NCBI GenBank assembly: GCA_905221605.1
Contig: CAJNDS010002093.1
Span: 511,295 to 575,294, forward strand
Length of the DNA: 64,000 nt
Reading direction: 5' to 3'
Source: Symbiodinium natans
Lineage: Eukaryota > Sar > Dinophyceae > Suessiales > Symbiodiniaceae
A program made the position numbers and the translations under genes. The notes beneath the pieces were generated by a model. The model ran no database searches, had not been told where the DNA came from, and worked only from the letters and a program-made list of their open reading frames with translations. This document shows, piece by piece, positions 1 to 11,500 of this stretch (the first letter of the stretch is position 1; every line of letters begins with the position of its first letter).

Positions 1-171
1 AGCATAATCAGAAGACGACGGTGCGCGATCTCAGAAGGCGAGCCAACTGGATGCCCAGGTCAACCTCTTCGCCACAGTCATGAAGGTCACTTTCCAGACT
101 TCCGGCCATTGGAAGCCTGGGGCCGCTTCACCTTCGCGATGTCGTTTTTCTCTGAGGACTTCATCACCTTG

Positions 172-711
172 CTAGTTTTCGCTATCATGCCCTTGCCATG
201 CATCCCGTCTGGATGCCAGTGGGGATGTAAAGGAACTGTGCGTCGTCCGGGCGCGCGCTTCATCACCATCACTCCAATCAGTAGTCGTGACGGCAGAGAG
301 AGAAAGCTCAGTGTCACCTCCCACAGCGGCACACGAATCAATCTCCATCTGCGATTCAACTGGGGGCACCATGGCAGCCGCGGCCTTAGCTGCCTGGCGC
401 CTCTGTCGCTTCGCCCTCCGCCGCGCCGCGCGGGCTTGGCGGAGTCTCAGCGCCAAATCTTCCTCACTGACGCTGGGAGCATCAGGAACCTCTGCGGACA
501 CCCTCGTGTCCGTCACAGTCGAGGCAGGGGCATCGGGCCGTAGAACTACAGCCGTCACCGCAGCAGCGATCGCCTGGACGGTGCGCCGAGGGGCGCGTGC
601 AGAGACGGCAGCTTTAATCGCAGCAGCTAAAAGCGCTGCGCCATCGGCTGCCTTGCCCATCTTGCCAGCGCACACTACAAAGTAGGGGGAAACTACACTG
701 ACAGCTAACAC
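172..711 (-). CDS. Hypothetical Ala/Arg-rich protein, 179 aa
   Basis: I do not recognise the family. The frame is open on the minus strand from an ATG at 711 to a TAG at 172-174. A second ATG at 660 (MGKAADGAALLAAA, 162 aa) is the more natural start, because the first 17 residues look like translated leader. The protein has an Ala-rich N-terminal half with APRRTVQAIAAAVTAVVL, then SEEDLALRLRQARAARRRAKR, a basic helix likely to bind nucleic acid or form a coiled coil, then a less ordered tail. The biased composition and the absence of telomere-type repeats across 1-720 suggest a real gene or retroelement-derived reading frame. A second minus frame, 87-359, overlaps its end and could be a frameshifted continuation. 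Function unknown. Confidence 0.45.
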   Translation of the reverse strand: MLAVSVVSPYFVVCAGKMGKAADGAALLAAAIKAAVSARAPRRTVQAIAAAVTAVVLRPDAPASTVTDTRVSAEVPDAPSVSEEDLALRLRQARAARRRAKRQRRQAAKAAAAMVPPVESQMEIDSCAAVGGDTELSLSAVTTTDWSDGDEARARTTHSSFTSPLASRRDAWQGHDSEN

Positions 712-720
712 TTGGGCCTT

Positions 721-835
721 GTTTAGGGTTTAGGGTTTAGGGTTTGGGGTTTGGGGTTTGGGGTTTGGGGTTTGGGGTTTGGGGTTTGGGGGTTGGGGTT
801 TGGGGTTTGGGGTTTGGGTTTTGGGGTTTGGGGTT
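721..835 (+). repeat. GGGTTTGG-rich degenerate telomere array
   Basis: Starts as TTTAGGG and turns into a run of TTTGGGG heptamers with a few slips. It follows directly on the promoter side of the minus-strand ORF at 172-711. Confidence 0.9.
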
Positions 836-1019
836 CAGGGCTAAATCCCTAAACACTAAACCCTCTACCCTGAGGTTCCCCACCTGGAAATCACGAACAC
901 CCTACTGCAACAAGCAAACGCGCTTGTCTGCAGAAGTGGAGGGCGGCTTCAAGATATTGGCTTCAGGTTTAGGGTTTAGGGTTTAGGGTTTAGGGTTTAG
1001 GGTTTAGGGTTTAGTTCAC

Positions 1020-2465
1020 TAGTCTAAGCTCTCATCCCTCCATGGGTAGTTTTGGGATACCAAGGGGCCAGCTTCCCTAATTAATTTTATCCTGAGGGTT
1101 TAGGGTTTAGGGTTTAGGGATTTAGGGATTTCGGGATTTCGGGATTGCGATGCCAAGCAACACAGCTAACTGAGCCGTAAGTCCTATGCCCTGCGCGAAG
1201 CTTTACGCCCGATTAGAAGCATACACCGCAGTCCTAACGCCACACGAGAAATCCCAAACCTGGGCCGTGAACCCCGAAACCCGAGTTACCTGCGCAAGCC
1301 CGTGAAAGCTGAACCACAGATGAAACCTCAGGACCATCAGAGCCGCCAAACGCTAAACACTTTCAACCTCAACGGACATCATCCTTAGAGCCCTCAGGGT
1401 TTAGGGTTTAGGGTTTTAGGGTTTAGGGTTTAGGGTTTGGCACGCCTGCAGCCCGGTGCCAATGAAACGGACGTGCCAATGAGCCACCTTCCCCTCCCGC
1501 TTCCGGGGGAACCTGGGCCGCCAACTGGGGGGTTTAGGGTTTAGGGTTTAGGGTTTAGGGTATGGGGTTTTAGGGTGTAGGGTTCAAGAGCTGCTCAAAG
1601 CTGCCACGTTTCAGGTTGGCTGAATATCTGGCAAAAGAGCCGCGTATGAAGAATAGAGCTGCTTGAACCTCTGCCTTGGCCTGTCTCAGGCACTTGAACC
1701 CACATGTCAAGCCTCATCCGCATCAACCCTTCTCGCCATTGAACCCATGAAGCCCTAAAAACCTAAATCCTCAAACCCTAAAACCTTCAAAACCTTCAAG
1801 CCCTAAAACCTAAATCCTCAAACCCTAAAACCTTCGGAACCTTTAAGCCCTAAAACCTATAAATCCTCAAACCCTAAAACCTTCGCAACCCCTGAACCCT
1901 AAACCCTAAACCCTAAACCCTACTGAACCCTAAACCCAGTCTCAGTTTTCCTCTCTGAACCTCGCCAAGCTGCACGCCGCCCCCTTCCGCCATGGCTTTC
2001 CTCTATATTCTCTGCATGGCCGTCGAGCGCGTAGCGCAACAGCGTTTGAGATTCAGCGGATAAAATTTAGGGTAAAAAATTTGGGGCATTAAATATGTAG
2101 GGTATAAAGTTGAGGGTATAAATTTCAGAGTATAAATTTTCGGCTTAGTGTTCAGGGATTGGGGGTATCGTAGAGTTAAGGGCTCTTTTGTAACGAAGGC
2201 ATGCCGCTGTCACCTGTATTAGGTACATGTACTGTGGCCCTGACAGCCTTGACATTTTCAACGGCTCGAAGCACTCAGAAGAATCATGCGAAACCCTAAG
2301 CCCTAAGCCCTAAACCCTACACAGTGAACTTGATCAAACTCGTGCTCTGCTCTGTAGACGACGGGGGGATGTTGGGAGGAGCTGGACTGACACGAAAGGC
2401 TTGAGGGGTGAAGAAGGTTGAACCAATTTTCCATACAAGTCGCCTTCGACGTGTAAGTTGTGCTT
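1020..2465. other. Mosaic of telomere tracts and unique blocks, no gene seen
   Basis: Unique blocks of 50-200 bp alternate with TTTAGGG or CCCTAAA tracts. The 1140-1370 and 1600-1735 blocks are not repeat-derived, but I see no convincing exon. 2060-2150 is a short AT-rich stretch with a recurring GGGTATAAA-like motif. Confidence 0.6.
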
Positions 2466-2552
2466 GGGTAGCTCTCTCTAAATTAGGGTCCCTCTAAAGG
2501 GTGCCGTACTATGTTGGGACCCCAAAAGGAAACCCAATTTAGACAACTACCC
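2466..2552. mobile_element. MITE-2 relative, 87 bp
   Basis: Imperfect terminal inverted repeats: the left end starts GGGTAGCTCTCTCTAAATT, and the right end read in reverse starts GGGTAGTTGTCTAAATTGGG. The centre contains GGTGCCGTACTA, shared with the copies at 8344, 15765 and 53877. Too short to encode anything, so non-autonomous. Confidence 0.65.
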
Positions 2553-3235
2553 GCAAAGCGCATTGCAACTGGGTACATGTTTTTCAGTGTCAGTTTGCTG
2601 TGCGTTTGTAACCGGGAGAAAGCACCCCGTTTCCTGAAGAAGAGGCGGGTAGGGAGAGGCTGTGCGTCCGAACAACCCGCGAGGAACAGGCTCGAAAGGC
2701 TCCATGGGCCATTTCGCAAGCCATTGGTCATTTGTCATGAGCCCGTTGGTCGTTCTCGAGTTTCCAAACCAGTTCTTGTATCTCTACCAAGTAAGGAACA
2801 TCCCAAAACCTGCCCACGTTGTTTGAAACCCACTCGGCAAGCATTGCCAGTGAACAGCACTTACCACTCACTCATTGACCTTAGCATGTAGTCTTGTGCA
2901 CCTCCAAGACCACATATTCTTCACCTCAGGCTTCAGATTTTTATGCTCCCTTCTTCTGCTTCTGCCCGAAGACGCTTTCGACATTAGCCGACAGGTGTCT
3001 TGATAGGCTCGTACGACTTCTCATCTTGCGTGCGGGAGGATCCCGTGCATGGAAAACCGCTGGCCACAACACCTTTGGTTCGTGAGCAGCTCAAAACTGA
3101 ACCCTAAACCCTAAACCCTAAACCTTAACCCTGAACCCTGAACCCTAAACCTTGCCTCCTTGGCAGTGTCTTTCAACTCTGAAGGCTCTCGGGCGCAGGG
3201 CAATGGGCCACCCCCGTAGAGCCTTTGTAACACGG
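2553..3235. other. Telomere-poor stretch, no assignable gene
   Basis: Contains a 126-codon plus-strand frame (2511-2891) that begins inside the MITE at 2466-2552 and has no recognisable motif. I treat it as chance. Telomere tracts resume at about 3095. Confidence 0.4.
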
Positions 3236-3253
3236 CCCCCCCCCCCCCCCCCC
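3236..3253 (+). repeat. C18 homopolymer
   Basis: Eighteen consecutive C. Similar C runs lie at 4182-4193, 5440-5455, 6830-6845, 13357-13373 and 25478-25493. Confidence 0.95.
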
Positions 3254-3273
3254 TCAATCCTTGAACAATCGAG

Positions 3274-3361
3274 CCCTAAACCCTAAACCCTAAACCCTAA
3301 ACCCTAAACCCTAAACCCTAAACCCTAAACCCTAAACCCTAAACCCTAAACCCTAAACCCT
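3274..3361 (-). repeat. Near-perfect CCCTAAA array, about 12.5 copies
   Basis: Uninterrupted C-rich heptamers, starting 20 bp after the C18 run. Confidence 0.97.
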
Positions 3362-6323
3362 ATTTGGAAACAAGGGGTCCAAGGATCGCCTCTGCAACTC
3401 CAGGGCCTTAGGGCCTTGGAGCCTGGGCCTTTGGGGTTTAAGGGTTAAGGGTTTAGGGTTTAGGGATAACTCCCCTTGTCAATGCAGTGGGTATACCGGG
3501 GGTTTTGCGGGGCTTAGGGGATTTAGGGTGTTTAGGGCCTTTGGGGGTCTATAACCCTCCCTTGCAAAAGTGGGTATACCGGGGGTTTAGGGGGGTTCAG
3601 GGGGGATTAGGGATGTTTAGGGCTTTAGGGTTGAGGGTTTAGCCAAATAAAGAGTCATTGGGAAGATCATAGGAGGCCTTACTTGAATGATCCCTGGATC
3701 CTGCTTCCTTAGGACATACTACTTGGTTGGCCTGTAAACCCTTTGAAAACTGTTTATGCTCTGGGCCCCTTATAAACCCAAATAAGGAAAACATAGAATG
3801 TCCCCAAAACCAACCTGGATTACCCAGCAACATCTACGGAGTTGCCAAGAACCTCCAAGCTTAGGATCGAGAGAGGGCAGCCCTTGTGCTGAGGCGTCGG
3901 CTACGGAAGCCGGCCTACAACAAAGCAGATTCGAGTATCCCAACCCCTGTTTAGGGGTGGGCGACCTTCATTCACTCGCCCAAAAATGAACAATGACGAG
4001 CCCCAAGCCCTACTTGCTACGCTCACAACCCAATCACGATTTTCACGGGCTTCGCAGCACGCCTCCCAAGGCGTTTCTTGAGGGTTTTGGGGCTTAGGGT
4101 TTAGAGCCTTGGGTTTAGGGCTCACCCTTTTGAGAGTTGCAGGCTCGAACCCATATCCCCCCAAAACCCGAATTCCAAACACCCCCCCCCCCCACCATAA
4201 CCCTGCAATCTGCCAACCTCTAGCCGCCCTGGCTTCCGTAACCCTGCTTTGATTCGAGCTCAGCGTTTAGCGTCCAGGGTTGATTCTGGAATTTGGAATC
4301 TCATTTAGGGTTTAGGGCTACAATGTTCCCCACTAAGGTCTATGGGCCATGCACCTTCGTTGGGCTTTCCTTATTTCCAACGAAGGCCGAGCCTACGGCA
4401 ACTTGTCATGCCATGCAAACTCTCTCAACAACGGGCTCTCTGAAGAGAGCTGACCATCATAACTCGGCCTTGTAGACCTTCAGATGCGGCAGCCGCCAGG
4501 GCGCAAGGCAACGCAAGTGGAGGCCTCGTCCTTTTGCACGTGCAGCGACAGCCCAGGCATGCGCGTGGTCAGGCTTTGGCGCTTTCTGTGCCGCCCGTTT
4601 CCCACGGTTTGCCCTAGACAGTGCCCGGCAAGCATGCAGCAGAGCAGTAGGTGCAGGCAGGCCGTGATGCCGTGATGTTCGGCTCTGTGTGAAGCCCTGC
4701 TGGGAGACGCCTTACCTTCAATCTGCACGGATGTGTTTAGAAGTCTTGGGCGACCTTGACAGGAGAACGGTGGCACGAGGTTGAGCAGATTGGAGGCAGT
4801 TTCGTAGCGGTGCCAACGTCAACAAGGATGGTGGCCCTAAACCCTAAACCCTAAACCCTAAACCCTAAACCCTAAACCCTAAACCCTAAACCCTAAACTG
4901 CTGGTTTGGATCCGCAGGAGAGCCCAGGCTGGTGGGGCCCGGAGTGCGAGAGCGGCTCTCAATAACTCTCGCCGATCATCGAAGTTTTAGCATTTTTCAG
5001 CACAGCGCCAGGGTTTAGGGTTTAGGGTTTAGGGTTTAGGGTTTAGGGTTTTTTGGTTGACGTTCCGGGGAACAGGTGCGCTGTCCTAATATTTGAGTTT
5101 AAGGGTTTCGGATTTGGGGTTTAGGCTTAATTGGGGTTTGGGGCTTTAGGGTTTAGGGTTTAGGGTTTAGGGTTTAGGGTTTAGGGCTTGGGGTTCTTTG
5201 GGGTTTAGAGTTCTTTGGGGTTTCTGGTTTCGGGTTTCTAAGGGCCCAAGCAGTTAGGCCCAGCGATCCCCGGCCTCAGGTCATCCTCCAAGGATCCGCG
5301 GAACCCATGCCCATGGCCTTCCTCGGATTCGGGTTTAGGGTTTAGGGTTTAGGGTTTGGGGTTTAGGGTTTAGGGTTTCGGGTTTCGGGTTGGAGGGTAG
5401 TACTATTCCTAATGGTCCTTTTATGTTTATACCATAATGCCCCCCCCCCCCCCCCAAAACCCTATTCTAAGTACTAAGTCTAGGGTTGGAGGGTGCAGAG
5501 ATGTCGGCTTCGGGGGAACCCTGATCTCTGAACGCTGAAAACGTGCTGGGCGCCTCGTTTTTTGGGGCGCCAGGAGCCTCTGGGAAGGAATGCGCCGATT
5601 TAAGGGTTTCGAGTCCGTAAGCGGAAGCAGTCAGTTCAACACGTCCACGTGGCACAGAATGCCCTCCCATGTCCTCACCTCCTCAAATCCTCTTCCAAGG
5701 GTCTCTACTCTAGTGCCGCGGGCTGGGGGGGCCGTTAGAAGAAGCAGGATGCCTTAAAGGGACCATAGTTTAGATCAACCCCCAGTACGCATCAAGCTCA
5801 GTTGCAGGAGCAGGTGCAGGCTCGGGCTCATCATCGAGGTGGAATGAGACCTGCAGCATGCGCAAGTTCGCATGCACTGGCCAGAGCCTGAACGAACACC
5901 ATCATATGACATGTAATCATATATGAATAATACAAGATCATAAACGAATTTTATCGCTTAGTAAATCTATTACAGAAAGATATAATAAGAAAGGACTGTT
6001 GAAACAATGATATAACCAGATATTACTACAATACTACAATGAGACTACGATAGAAAAGTGAAAATCGTGTAACAATGTATTAAGGGTTCAGTTCTGTCCT
6101 AAACTGCTGTTAAACTGCTAGTACATAGTTTTACAGTCTTGTATCGCCCGAAACCCAAATCCACTCCAAGCCCCCCAAGACCTCGGCGAACTCTAACGCC
6201 TTCCCTCGGATCCCTGAGTGCCTGCTCTTCCAGATCAGCGCGTGCAGAAACCTCAGGGGAAGGAGGGTTGGTGTCGTCGTTTAAATCTTTACGGCATCGG
6301 AGGTTGCCACCTTAACGGAAAAC
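3362..6323. other. Telomere mosaic with a GC-rich block and an AT-rich block
   Basis: The sequence GTGGGTATACCGGGGGTTT occurs twice (about 3490 and 3570), suggesting a local duplication. 4480-4800 is a telomere-free, GC-rich block with short open frames on both strands that I cannot assign. 5880-6130 is clearly AT-rich and holds no gene that I can see. Confidence 0.5.
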
Positions 6324-6765
6324 CTGGTGACGAATTAGTGGCATTGAGACTCCACACTGGCGCCTCGGGGGCGAAAACGTCGGAAATCTCTTGGGCGACC
6401 CGGTCGGGGTCCTGCATGCCCACATCCTCGATGCGGACCAGATCGGTCTGCAGTACCAGGTCATTCTGAGCCCTCCCCTCTTCATCCCCCGGCTGTGGGG
6501 GGTAGGTTTCGCAGAGCCGAATGGGAATAATGCGCAGCTGCTTCTGGTACGCGTACTTGAGCTCAACGTACGTCTCGTATTGCGCCCCTGTCTTTGCCCC
6601 GTAGTCCTCTGTGCAGAAAGCCAGCAAGGCCTTGGCACGATAAAGGCCCAGAGCAGTTTGATCCCCAAACGTGCCGCCAGCTCCTCCTGCATCGACCATG
6701 AAGGTGGGCACCCCTTTGGAATCCAGCAACTCCTTAACCCGCTTCATGTACCTCGGCTTCTCGGA
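6324..6765 (-). CDS. TIR-like domain exon
   Basis: Minus-strand exon. It follows a likely acceptor (..CCTCGCAG then TCCGAGAAG) and runs to a likely GT donor (CACCAG, then GTTTTC). It reads SEKPRYMKRVKELLDSKGVP, then TFMVDA, FGDQTALGLYRAKALLAF, then YETYVELKYAYQ and IIPIRLCETYPP. This is the layout of a TIR-type domain: a beta strand and VDA turn, an LGLYRAKALLAF helix-strand, and a helix carrying a Glu (VELKYA) where TIR NADases keep the catalytic Glu. I infer signalling or NAD-consuming activity from the fold only. The exon ends in phase 1, so the gene continues leftwards; that exon was not found. Confidence 0.6.
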
Positions 6766-6884
6766 CTGCGAGGGTTAGCCCTGCCCCCTCTATCAACCCT
6801 CTGAAGAAGATTCACGCATAGGAGCCCTGCCCCCCCCCCCCCCCCTTAAACCCCAAACCTGACACCCCAAACCCTAAGCACGAC

Positions 6885-6965
6885 CAAGCGCCGCAACTTT
6901 TCGCTGCTGTTGAACCGGCCAGACACCAGAAGGTGTCTCCTTTGCGACGGCGTGGGCGTGGTGTC
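6885..6965 (-). CDS. Upstream exon of the TIR-like gene
   Basis: 81-nt, phase-0 block of 27 codons between GTTCCGCAG (acceptor) and GTCGTG (GT donor). It reads DTTPTPSQRR then HLLVSGRFNSSEKLRRL. It joins in frame to the exon at 6324-6765, also phase 0. HLLVSGRFNSSEK fits the first strand and loop before a TIR-like core. The intron between the two (6766-6884) holds a C16 run and telomere-type CCCTAAA. Confidence 0.45.
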
Positions 6966-7037
6966 CTGCGGAACAGGGAACCCCTAAATTGTGGCATAGG
7001 GTTGAGGGTGCTAGGGGATGATCCTCTCTGTTACAGA

Positions 7038-7123
7038 AGGGCTACTCTTTGTCATAAGGTTTACCATTCCCAATAGGGGGAGGGCTACTCTTTGTCATAA
7101 GGTTTACCATTCCCAATAGGGGG
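7038..7123. repeat. Exact 43-bp tandem duplication
   Basis: Two perfect copies (7038-7080 and 7081-7123) starting AGGGCTACTCTTTGTCATAA. No other copy was noticed in the window. A recent local duplication. Confidence 0.97.
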
Positions 7124-8343
7124 GTGTACCGGCCACAAAGCCCAAAACCCTAAACTCTTAGGGTAGTTCCATGGTCCCTTAGTACGGACCCGTTTTTCCC
7201 CCATGCAAATTAAGGGCCCATACTTCAGAATCCTTCAATGGAGGTTAGGGACCAGGTTAAGCTACCCTCAACCCTACGAAAACATGCACCCCAAGCCGGT
7301 TTAGCCTTCATGCTGTCCCTCCACCACCTGCCTGTAACCCTAAACCCTAAACCCTAAACCCCTAAGGCCGCCATTGAGCCCCAGGGTTTTGGGGGGCGCG
7401 GCGAACGCCGTGTGAAGGAGATGAGGCAGTTCAAGGCCTAATCGCCGCAACCCTCAGCCCGTCTTGAGGAGCGACTGGCGTCGGCGGGCGATCGGCCGGC
7501 ACATGGGCATCCTGGTCAGAACCACTGGTTCATCGAGGATTGCTTCATGGGAGCAGACGGTTTTCCCTCCCCAAACCCCAAACTCCAAATCCTACGGTTT
7601 TCCCTCCCCAAACCCCAAACCCCAAATCCTAAACCTTCCAACAGCCACACGCCAATGACTCAAAGCCCCCAATCGGAACGAGGCTGCCCAGCCTCCAGCT
7701 GAGATTCCTCAGCCTCTTCCCCAGCCTCCTGAATGCCCTGAGACCCACCAGGCACCAGAAATGCCTGTCGGGCCGGGTTTCTTAGGGTTTGGGGCTTAGG
7801 GAGAAGACATCCCACAAGCCATCATCGACTGGCAAAGGGGGCCCAACGCCAGGGAGTCAACGGCTTAAGGCTTTCAGTTTCGGGTGCATCGTTTTTCGAC
7901 ATTTGGCAATGGAAGCCTGCTTTTTGAACCAGACCTGGTTTCCTGTCTGGTCTGTGGGAAATTTGGGAGTCGGGCAAACCCTCCAGAAGCCCCATAACCC
8001 CCCTCAACCCCTAAAGCCTTAAGGCTACACCCTACACCCTAAACCCCCTAAACCCCCTAAACCCCCTAAACCCCCTAAACCCCCTAAACCCCCTAACCCC
8101 CTAAAAACCCCTAAAAACCCCTAAAAACCCCCTAAAAACCACTAAAAACCCCTAAAAACCCCTAAAAAACCCTAAAAACCCCTTAAACCCTCAACCCCTT
8201 AAAGCCTGAAACCTTCTGTTTAATGGCTCTAGGGGGCACCTCCAACTGCTTGACCCGAGCCAGCGCCTCCAGGGCCGTGGAATCCTGCATCGTTTTGGGG
8301 GGGGTAGATGTGGTACGCCGTAGCCCAAATATAAGACCTATAT
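7124..8343. other. Telomere mosaic with one exon-like block
   Basis: 7463-7560 reads on the + strand as LEERLASAGDRPAHGHPGQN followed by HWFIEDCFMGADG, open and GC-rich, but without a clear acceptor or donor. 8040-8200 is a run of CTAAACCCC and CTAAAAACCCC units, an expanded relative of the heptamer. Confidence 0.35.
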
Positions 8344-8446
8344 GGGGTGGTTGTCAAAATTATGGTCCCTTTTTGGGTCCCTATTATAATACGGCACCTA
8401 ATATTTAGGGTACCCAAAAAGGGACCATAATTTTGACAACCACCCA
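8344..8446. mobile_element. MITE-2 copy, 103 bp
   Basis: Inverted ends: GGGGTGGTTGTCAAAATTAT on the left, and ATAATTTTGACAACCACCCA on the right. The interior includes ACGGCACCTAATATTTAG. The same element lies in opposite orientation at 53877-53979. It is flanked by TAT on both sides (8341-8343 and 8447-8449), a possible 2-3 bp target duplication. Confidence 0.85.
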
Positions 8447-10896
8447 TATGGGCCTATGGGGCCAAGAGCCTATGTAGCATATACTTGGACCTTGAAGGGC
8501 TTCCTGCAAAGTAGCCTTAGGGGCTCAAGTATCTGCTATATGGGCGCGTGTACCCGAAGCCAAGGTCTAGAGGATACCCCCCATGTACGGGAGGAGATTC
8601 AAAGGGCATTTGTGGGCTCGTGCTGTAGTCTACAGAGGTCTGGCGCTTGTGGAGCCCAGAACCCTCAACCCTAAGCCCTGTACCCTACAGCCCTACACCC
8701 AAAGAAGGCCCCACCTCCGGCGGGGTCTTGCTGTGCGATTTGGCAGCACACCAGGCACGCGCACGGCAGATGCACAGGCAGCCGAGGCACATCATCGCGA
8801 TGGACCTGGGGTGCGATATGCCAAACATGTCAAGGCCTGCACATTCCGTATTTGCAGGTTGTGCGTTTAGGGCGACAGGTTGATACGCTTCACGGGGCCC
8901 GGTGAACCCTAAACCCTGGACCCTAAAAAACTCTAAACCCACCAAAAAGCACCACAGAGAGCGGGTCAGGGGGCGCCAGCACAAGCACGGCCACCAGCGC
9001 GATGTCCGGGCCCTGAAGGCCGCTTCAAATGCGAAGCTTCGGGGGGTTGGTTTTCAGTGCCTATTTGGTTGCAAAACTCGAACATTGTGCTCGCAGTTTC
9101 ATAGCAAGATTATGGTGTTCATTTAGTTCCTAGCGTAGGAAAAACATGAAAAAAACCTTAAACCTCCTTTGCACTGTCGGGGCTTAGGATTCCTTGGGAG
9201 CATTGGAAGAGCCCTGCAAGCCCTTCCTTTTTTTGTTTGTTTTACTGGGCTTGAAAGGAGACCGCTGTGAGGATATGATTGTAAGGGAGGAAAGAAGAAA
9301 GCCACTATCAAAACAGCGGTGACAAGCCCCCAAATGCAGTAGATTCATAATTATCTTTTGCCCTTCTAATTCACATATTCACTACATTCCTGCATTCACA
9401 CGCTGATTCTTGCGAATAGTCTACCAATATAATCTGTGAACATGAGTGAACAAAGAAGCCAAAAAAGCGAATGCTACTTCCAGGATTATTGGCTTTTTAC
9501 CAAATTGGAACTACCGCTTACGCTGGAACCGGATCGACATTAGTTTGAGCATGTGAGTGAGCATGTGTTCATATTGCTCATGCTGTTATTGCTATCTTAT
9601 TGTCTTTGTCGCGCATATCGTTCCTTTCACGCGAGCTGATCGTCATCATAGACAAGAACCGAGGAACATATGTTAACATATAAGGAACAAAGAGCCCCTA
9701 CATTTGTATTGTTATTTTGTTATTTATGGGGCTCTTTGTCGCTCAGTTACGATTAGGAAGGGTTCCAGCTCCTTTGGTCCTATTTCTTCCACAACCCCCC
9801 CCCCCCCCCCCCCCCCCTCCAAGCCCTATATTGTAACGGGTTTTTGGGAGAGAATCCTAAAGAGAAAAAAGAATCCTGGAATGGAAGAAAATGTCGCAAG
9901 TTCTTTCTGAGATTGGTTTTATAAGGAGCGTAAGCTTGCATGAAACCACGCGAAGGAATCAATTGCTTGCTTGTCCGCACTTTCTTCTGCAAAGGTCCTC
10001 TTCGAAGCATGCTTATGCCCGTGTTACCAGTGAACCCATTGACCAGAGCATCCATGCCCCAACCATGATTGCTTTCTGTGTTCAGCCAAAAAAGGCTGCT
10101 CTCTCATTTTTTCGCTACTGGGGTGATAGACGCAACAAAATAGATTGAGACATCGTGTTTTTGGAGTGTCATTTGTAAGGTTTCGGGCCGCGGAATCCGG
10201 TAGACCCATCTCCAGCAGCGCGAGAGAAAGATTCAGGACCCACAGATCCGCCCTGGACCCGCAAGCTTTGGGGACTAAAGGCACATGGATTATGGGGAGA
10301 AGAGTAGCATGGGGTAGAAGATATCAAGTGAGGGTTGGGGTCAGCCCCAGGAACCTCTGCGACCTCATGTAGGATAGGAAGTAGGTCTTTGCTGGTTGAA
10401 AAGGTTACCCGCCCCCGCCCCCAAAGTAAAACCTCAGGTATACACTCACAAAGATGCCTAAGGAAATCCTGTATACACTCACCAAACCGCGACAAGAGCC
10501 CAAACCCAGGGGACACCCTTAGGGCTTCGGGTTTAGGGGTTTTGGGATTCCCTAAAACCGAAACCCAAAACCCTTTTAGGGTTTAGGGCTTGAAGGGAAC
10601 CTGTGGGAGGGGGATCCAAGGCCTCCGCAGTCTCTAAGCTGTTGGTGGGCGGGTCCTGGCACAAGACGTTTAGGGTTTAGGGTTTAGGGTCTGTACCTAG
10701 GGTTGTTCTTTCGCCAGGCTTTCTTAGTAGCCGAGGGACAAGGGTTAGTCAGCTTTGCTAGCTGAGGCTTTTCTCAGGGCTTCACCCTAGAAAAAGGAAT
10801 TGGGGTACTGCCAGGCGCCCTTTGAGGTCTAGGGTATTGAGGGCTGTTGAGGTCGGAATAACAAGATCAAAGCAGCGCTCTTTTTTCCAGAAACAA
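8447..10896. other. Mostly unique sequence, no gene recognised
   Basis: Telomere tracts are sparse here. 8700-8890 and 8940-9060 are GC-rich with open frames on both strands. 9310-9720 is AT-richer and may be intergenic. A C23 run lies at 9795-9817. I found no protein motif worth naming. Confidence 0.4.
9795..9817 (+). repeat. C23 homopolymer
   Basis: Twenty-three consecutive C in an otherwise telomere-poor region. Confidence 0.95.
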
Positions 10897-10995
10897 GGGG
10901 CCTTCATAATTTGAATAGGGCTTTTAGGGGATATTGTTGCATAATTGTTCAAGGGCCATACGAGAATACTATTTGTAAATTATTCTGGCCCTATA
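10897..10995. mobile_element. MITE-3 copy
   Basis: Inverted ends: GGGGCCTTCATAATTTGAAT on the left, and TAAATTATTCTGGCCC on the right. The interior has GGATATTGTTGCATAATTG and GGGCCATA, matching the copies near 11436 and 15381. Confidence 0.6.
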
Positions 10996-11435
10996 ATTAT
11001 GGTGCTGGTTTGGGATGTACGGCGTTGAGGGCTGAGGACTCGACAAATCCACCAGCCCTGAACCCTAAACCCTAAACCCTAAAACCTGAACCCTGAACCC
11101 TGAACCCTGAACCCTAAACCCTAAACCCTAAACCCTAAACCCAAGGTTTCCGGCGCATCCAGTGGCTCCCACGTGTATCTCTGGGTGTCGATGCTGATGC
11201 CAGCCTTGTCAGTAGGGGTTTGGGGTTTGGGGTTTAGGGTTTAGGGTCTGGGGTCTAGGGTTTAGGGGTTCAGCCTTTTGAGCCCCCAATGCGCGCAGAC
11301 AAATACATCCAACAGAAGCCCGAAACCAAGATGCCCCCAAGATAAAGCCAGAAACGAGCACAGATCTCTTCCTCGCCCTAAACCGTAAACCCTAAACCCC
11401 AAACCCCAAACCCTAATTTTCTTTGGGTTTTTTTG

Positions 11436-11500
11436 TTGGTTGTTATAGTATACTTCTAAAGGGACCATATAAGGGAATTTTCTTAGCAATTATTCCGACC
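11436..11500. mobile_element. MITE-3 partial copy
   Basis: GTTGTTATAGTATAC, then GGGACCATATAAGG and AATTATTCCGA, aligns with the right two thirds of the copy at 15381-15477. The left arm has been replaced by telomere-type CCCTAAA sequence. Confidence 0.5.

Noticed and set aside
744-986. [13 protein letters not shown]-type ORFs here and at 21647, 37892, 41640 and elsewhere
   Set aside because: Translations of telomere-type heptamers, which are open in several frames by composition.
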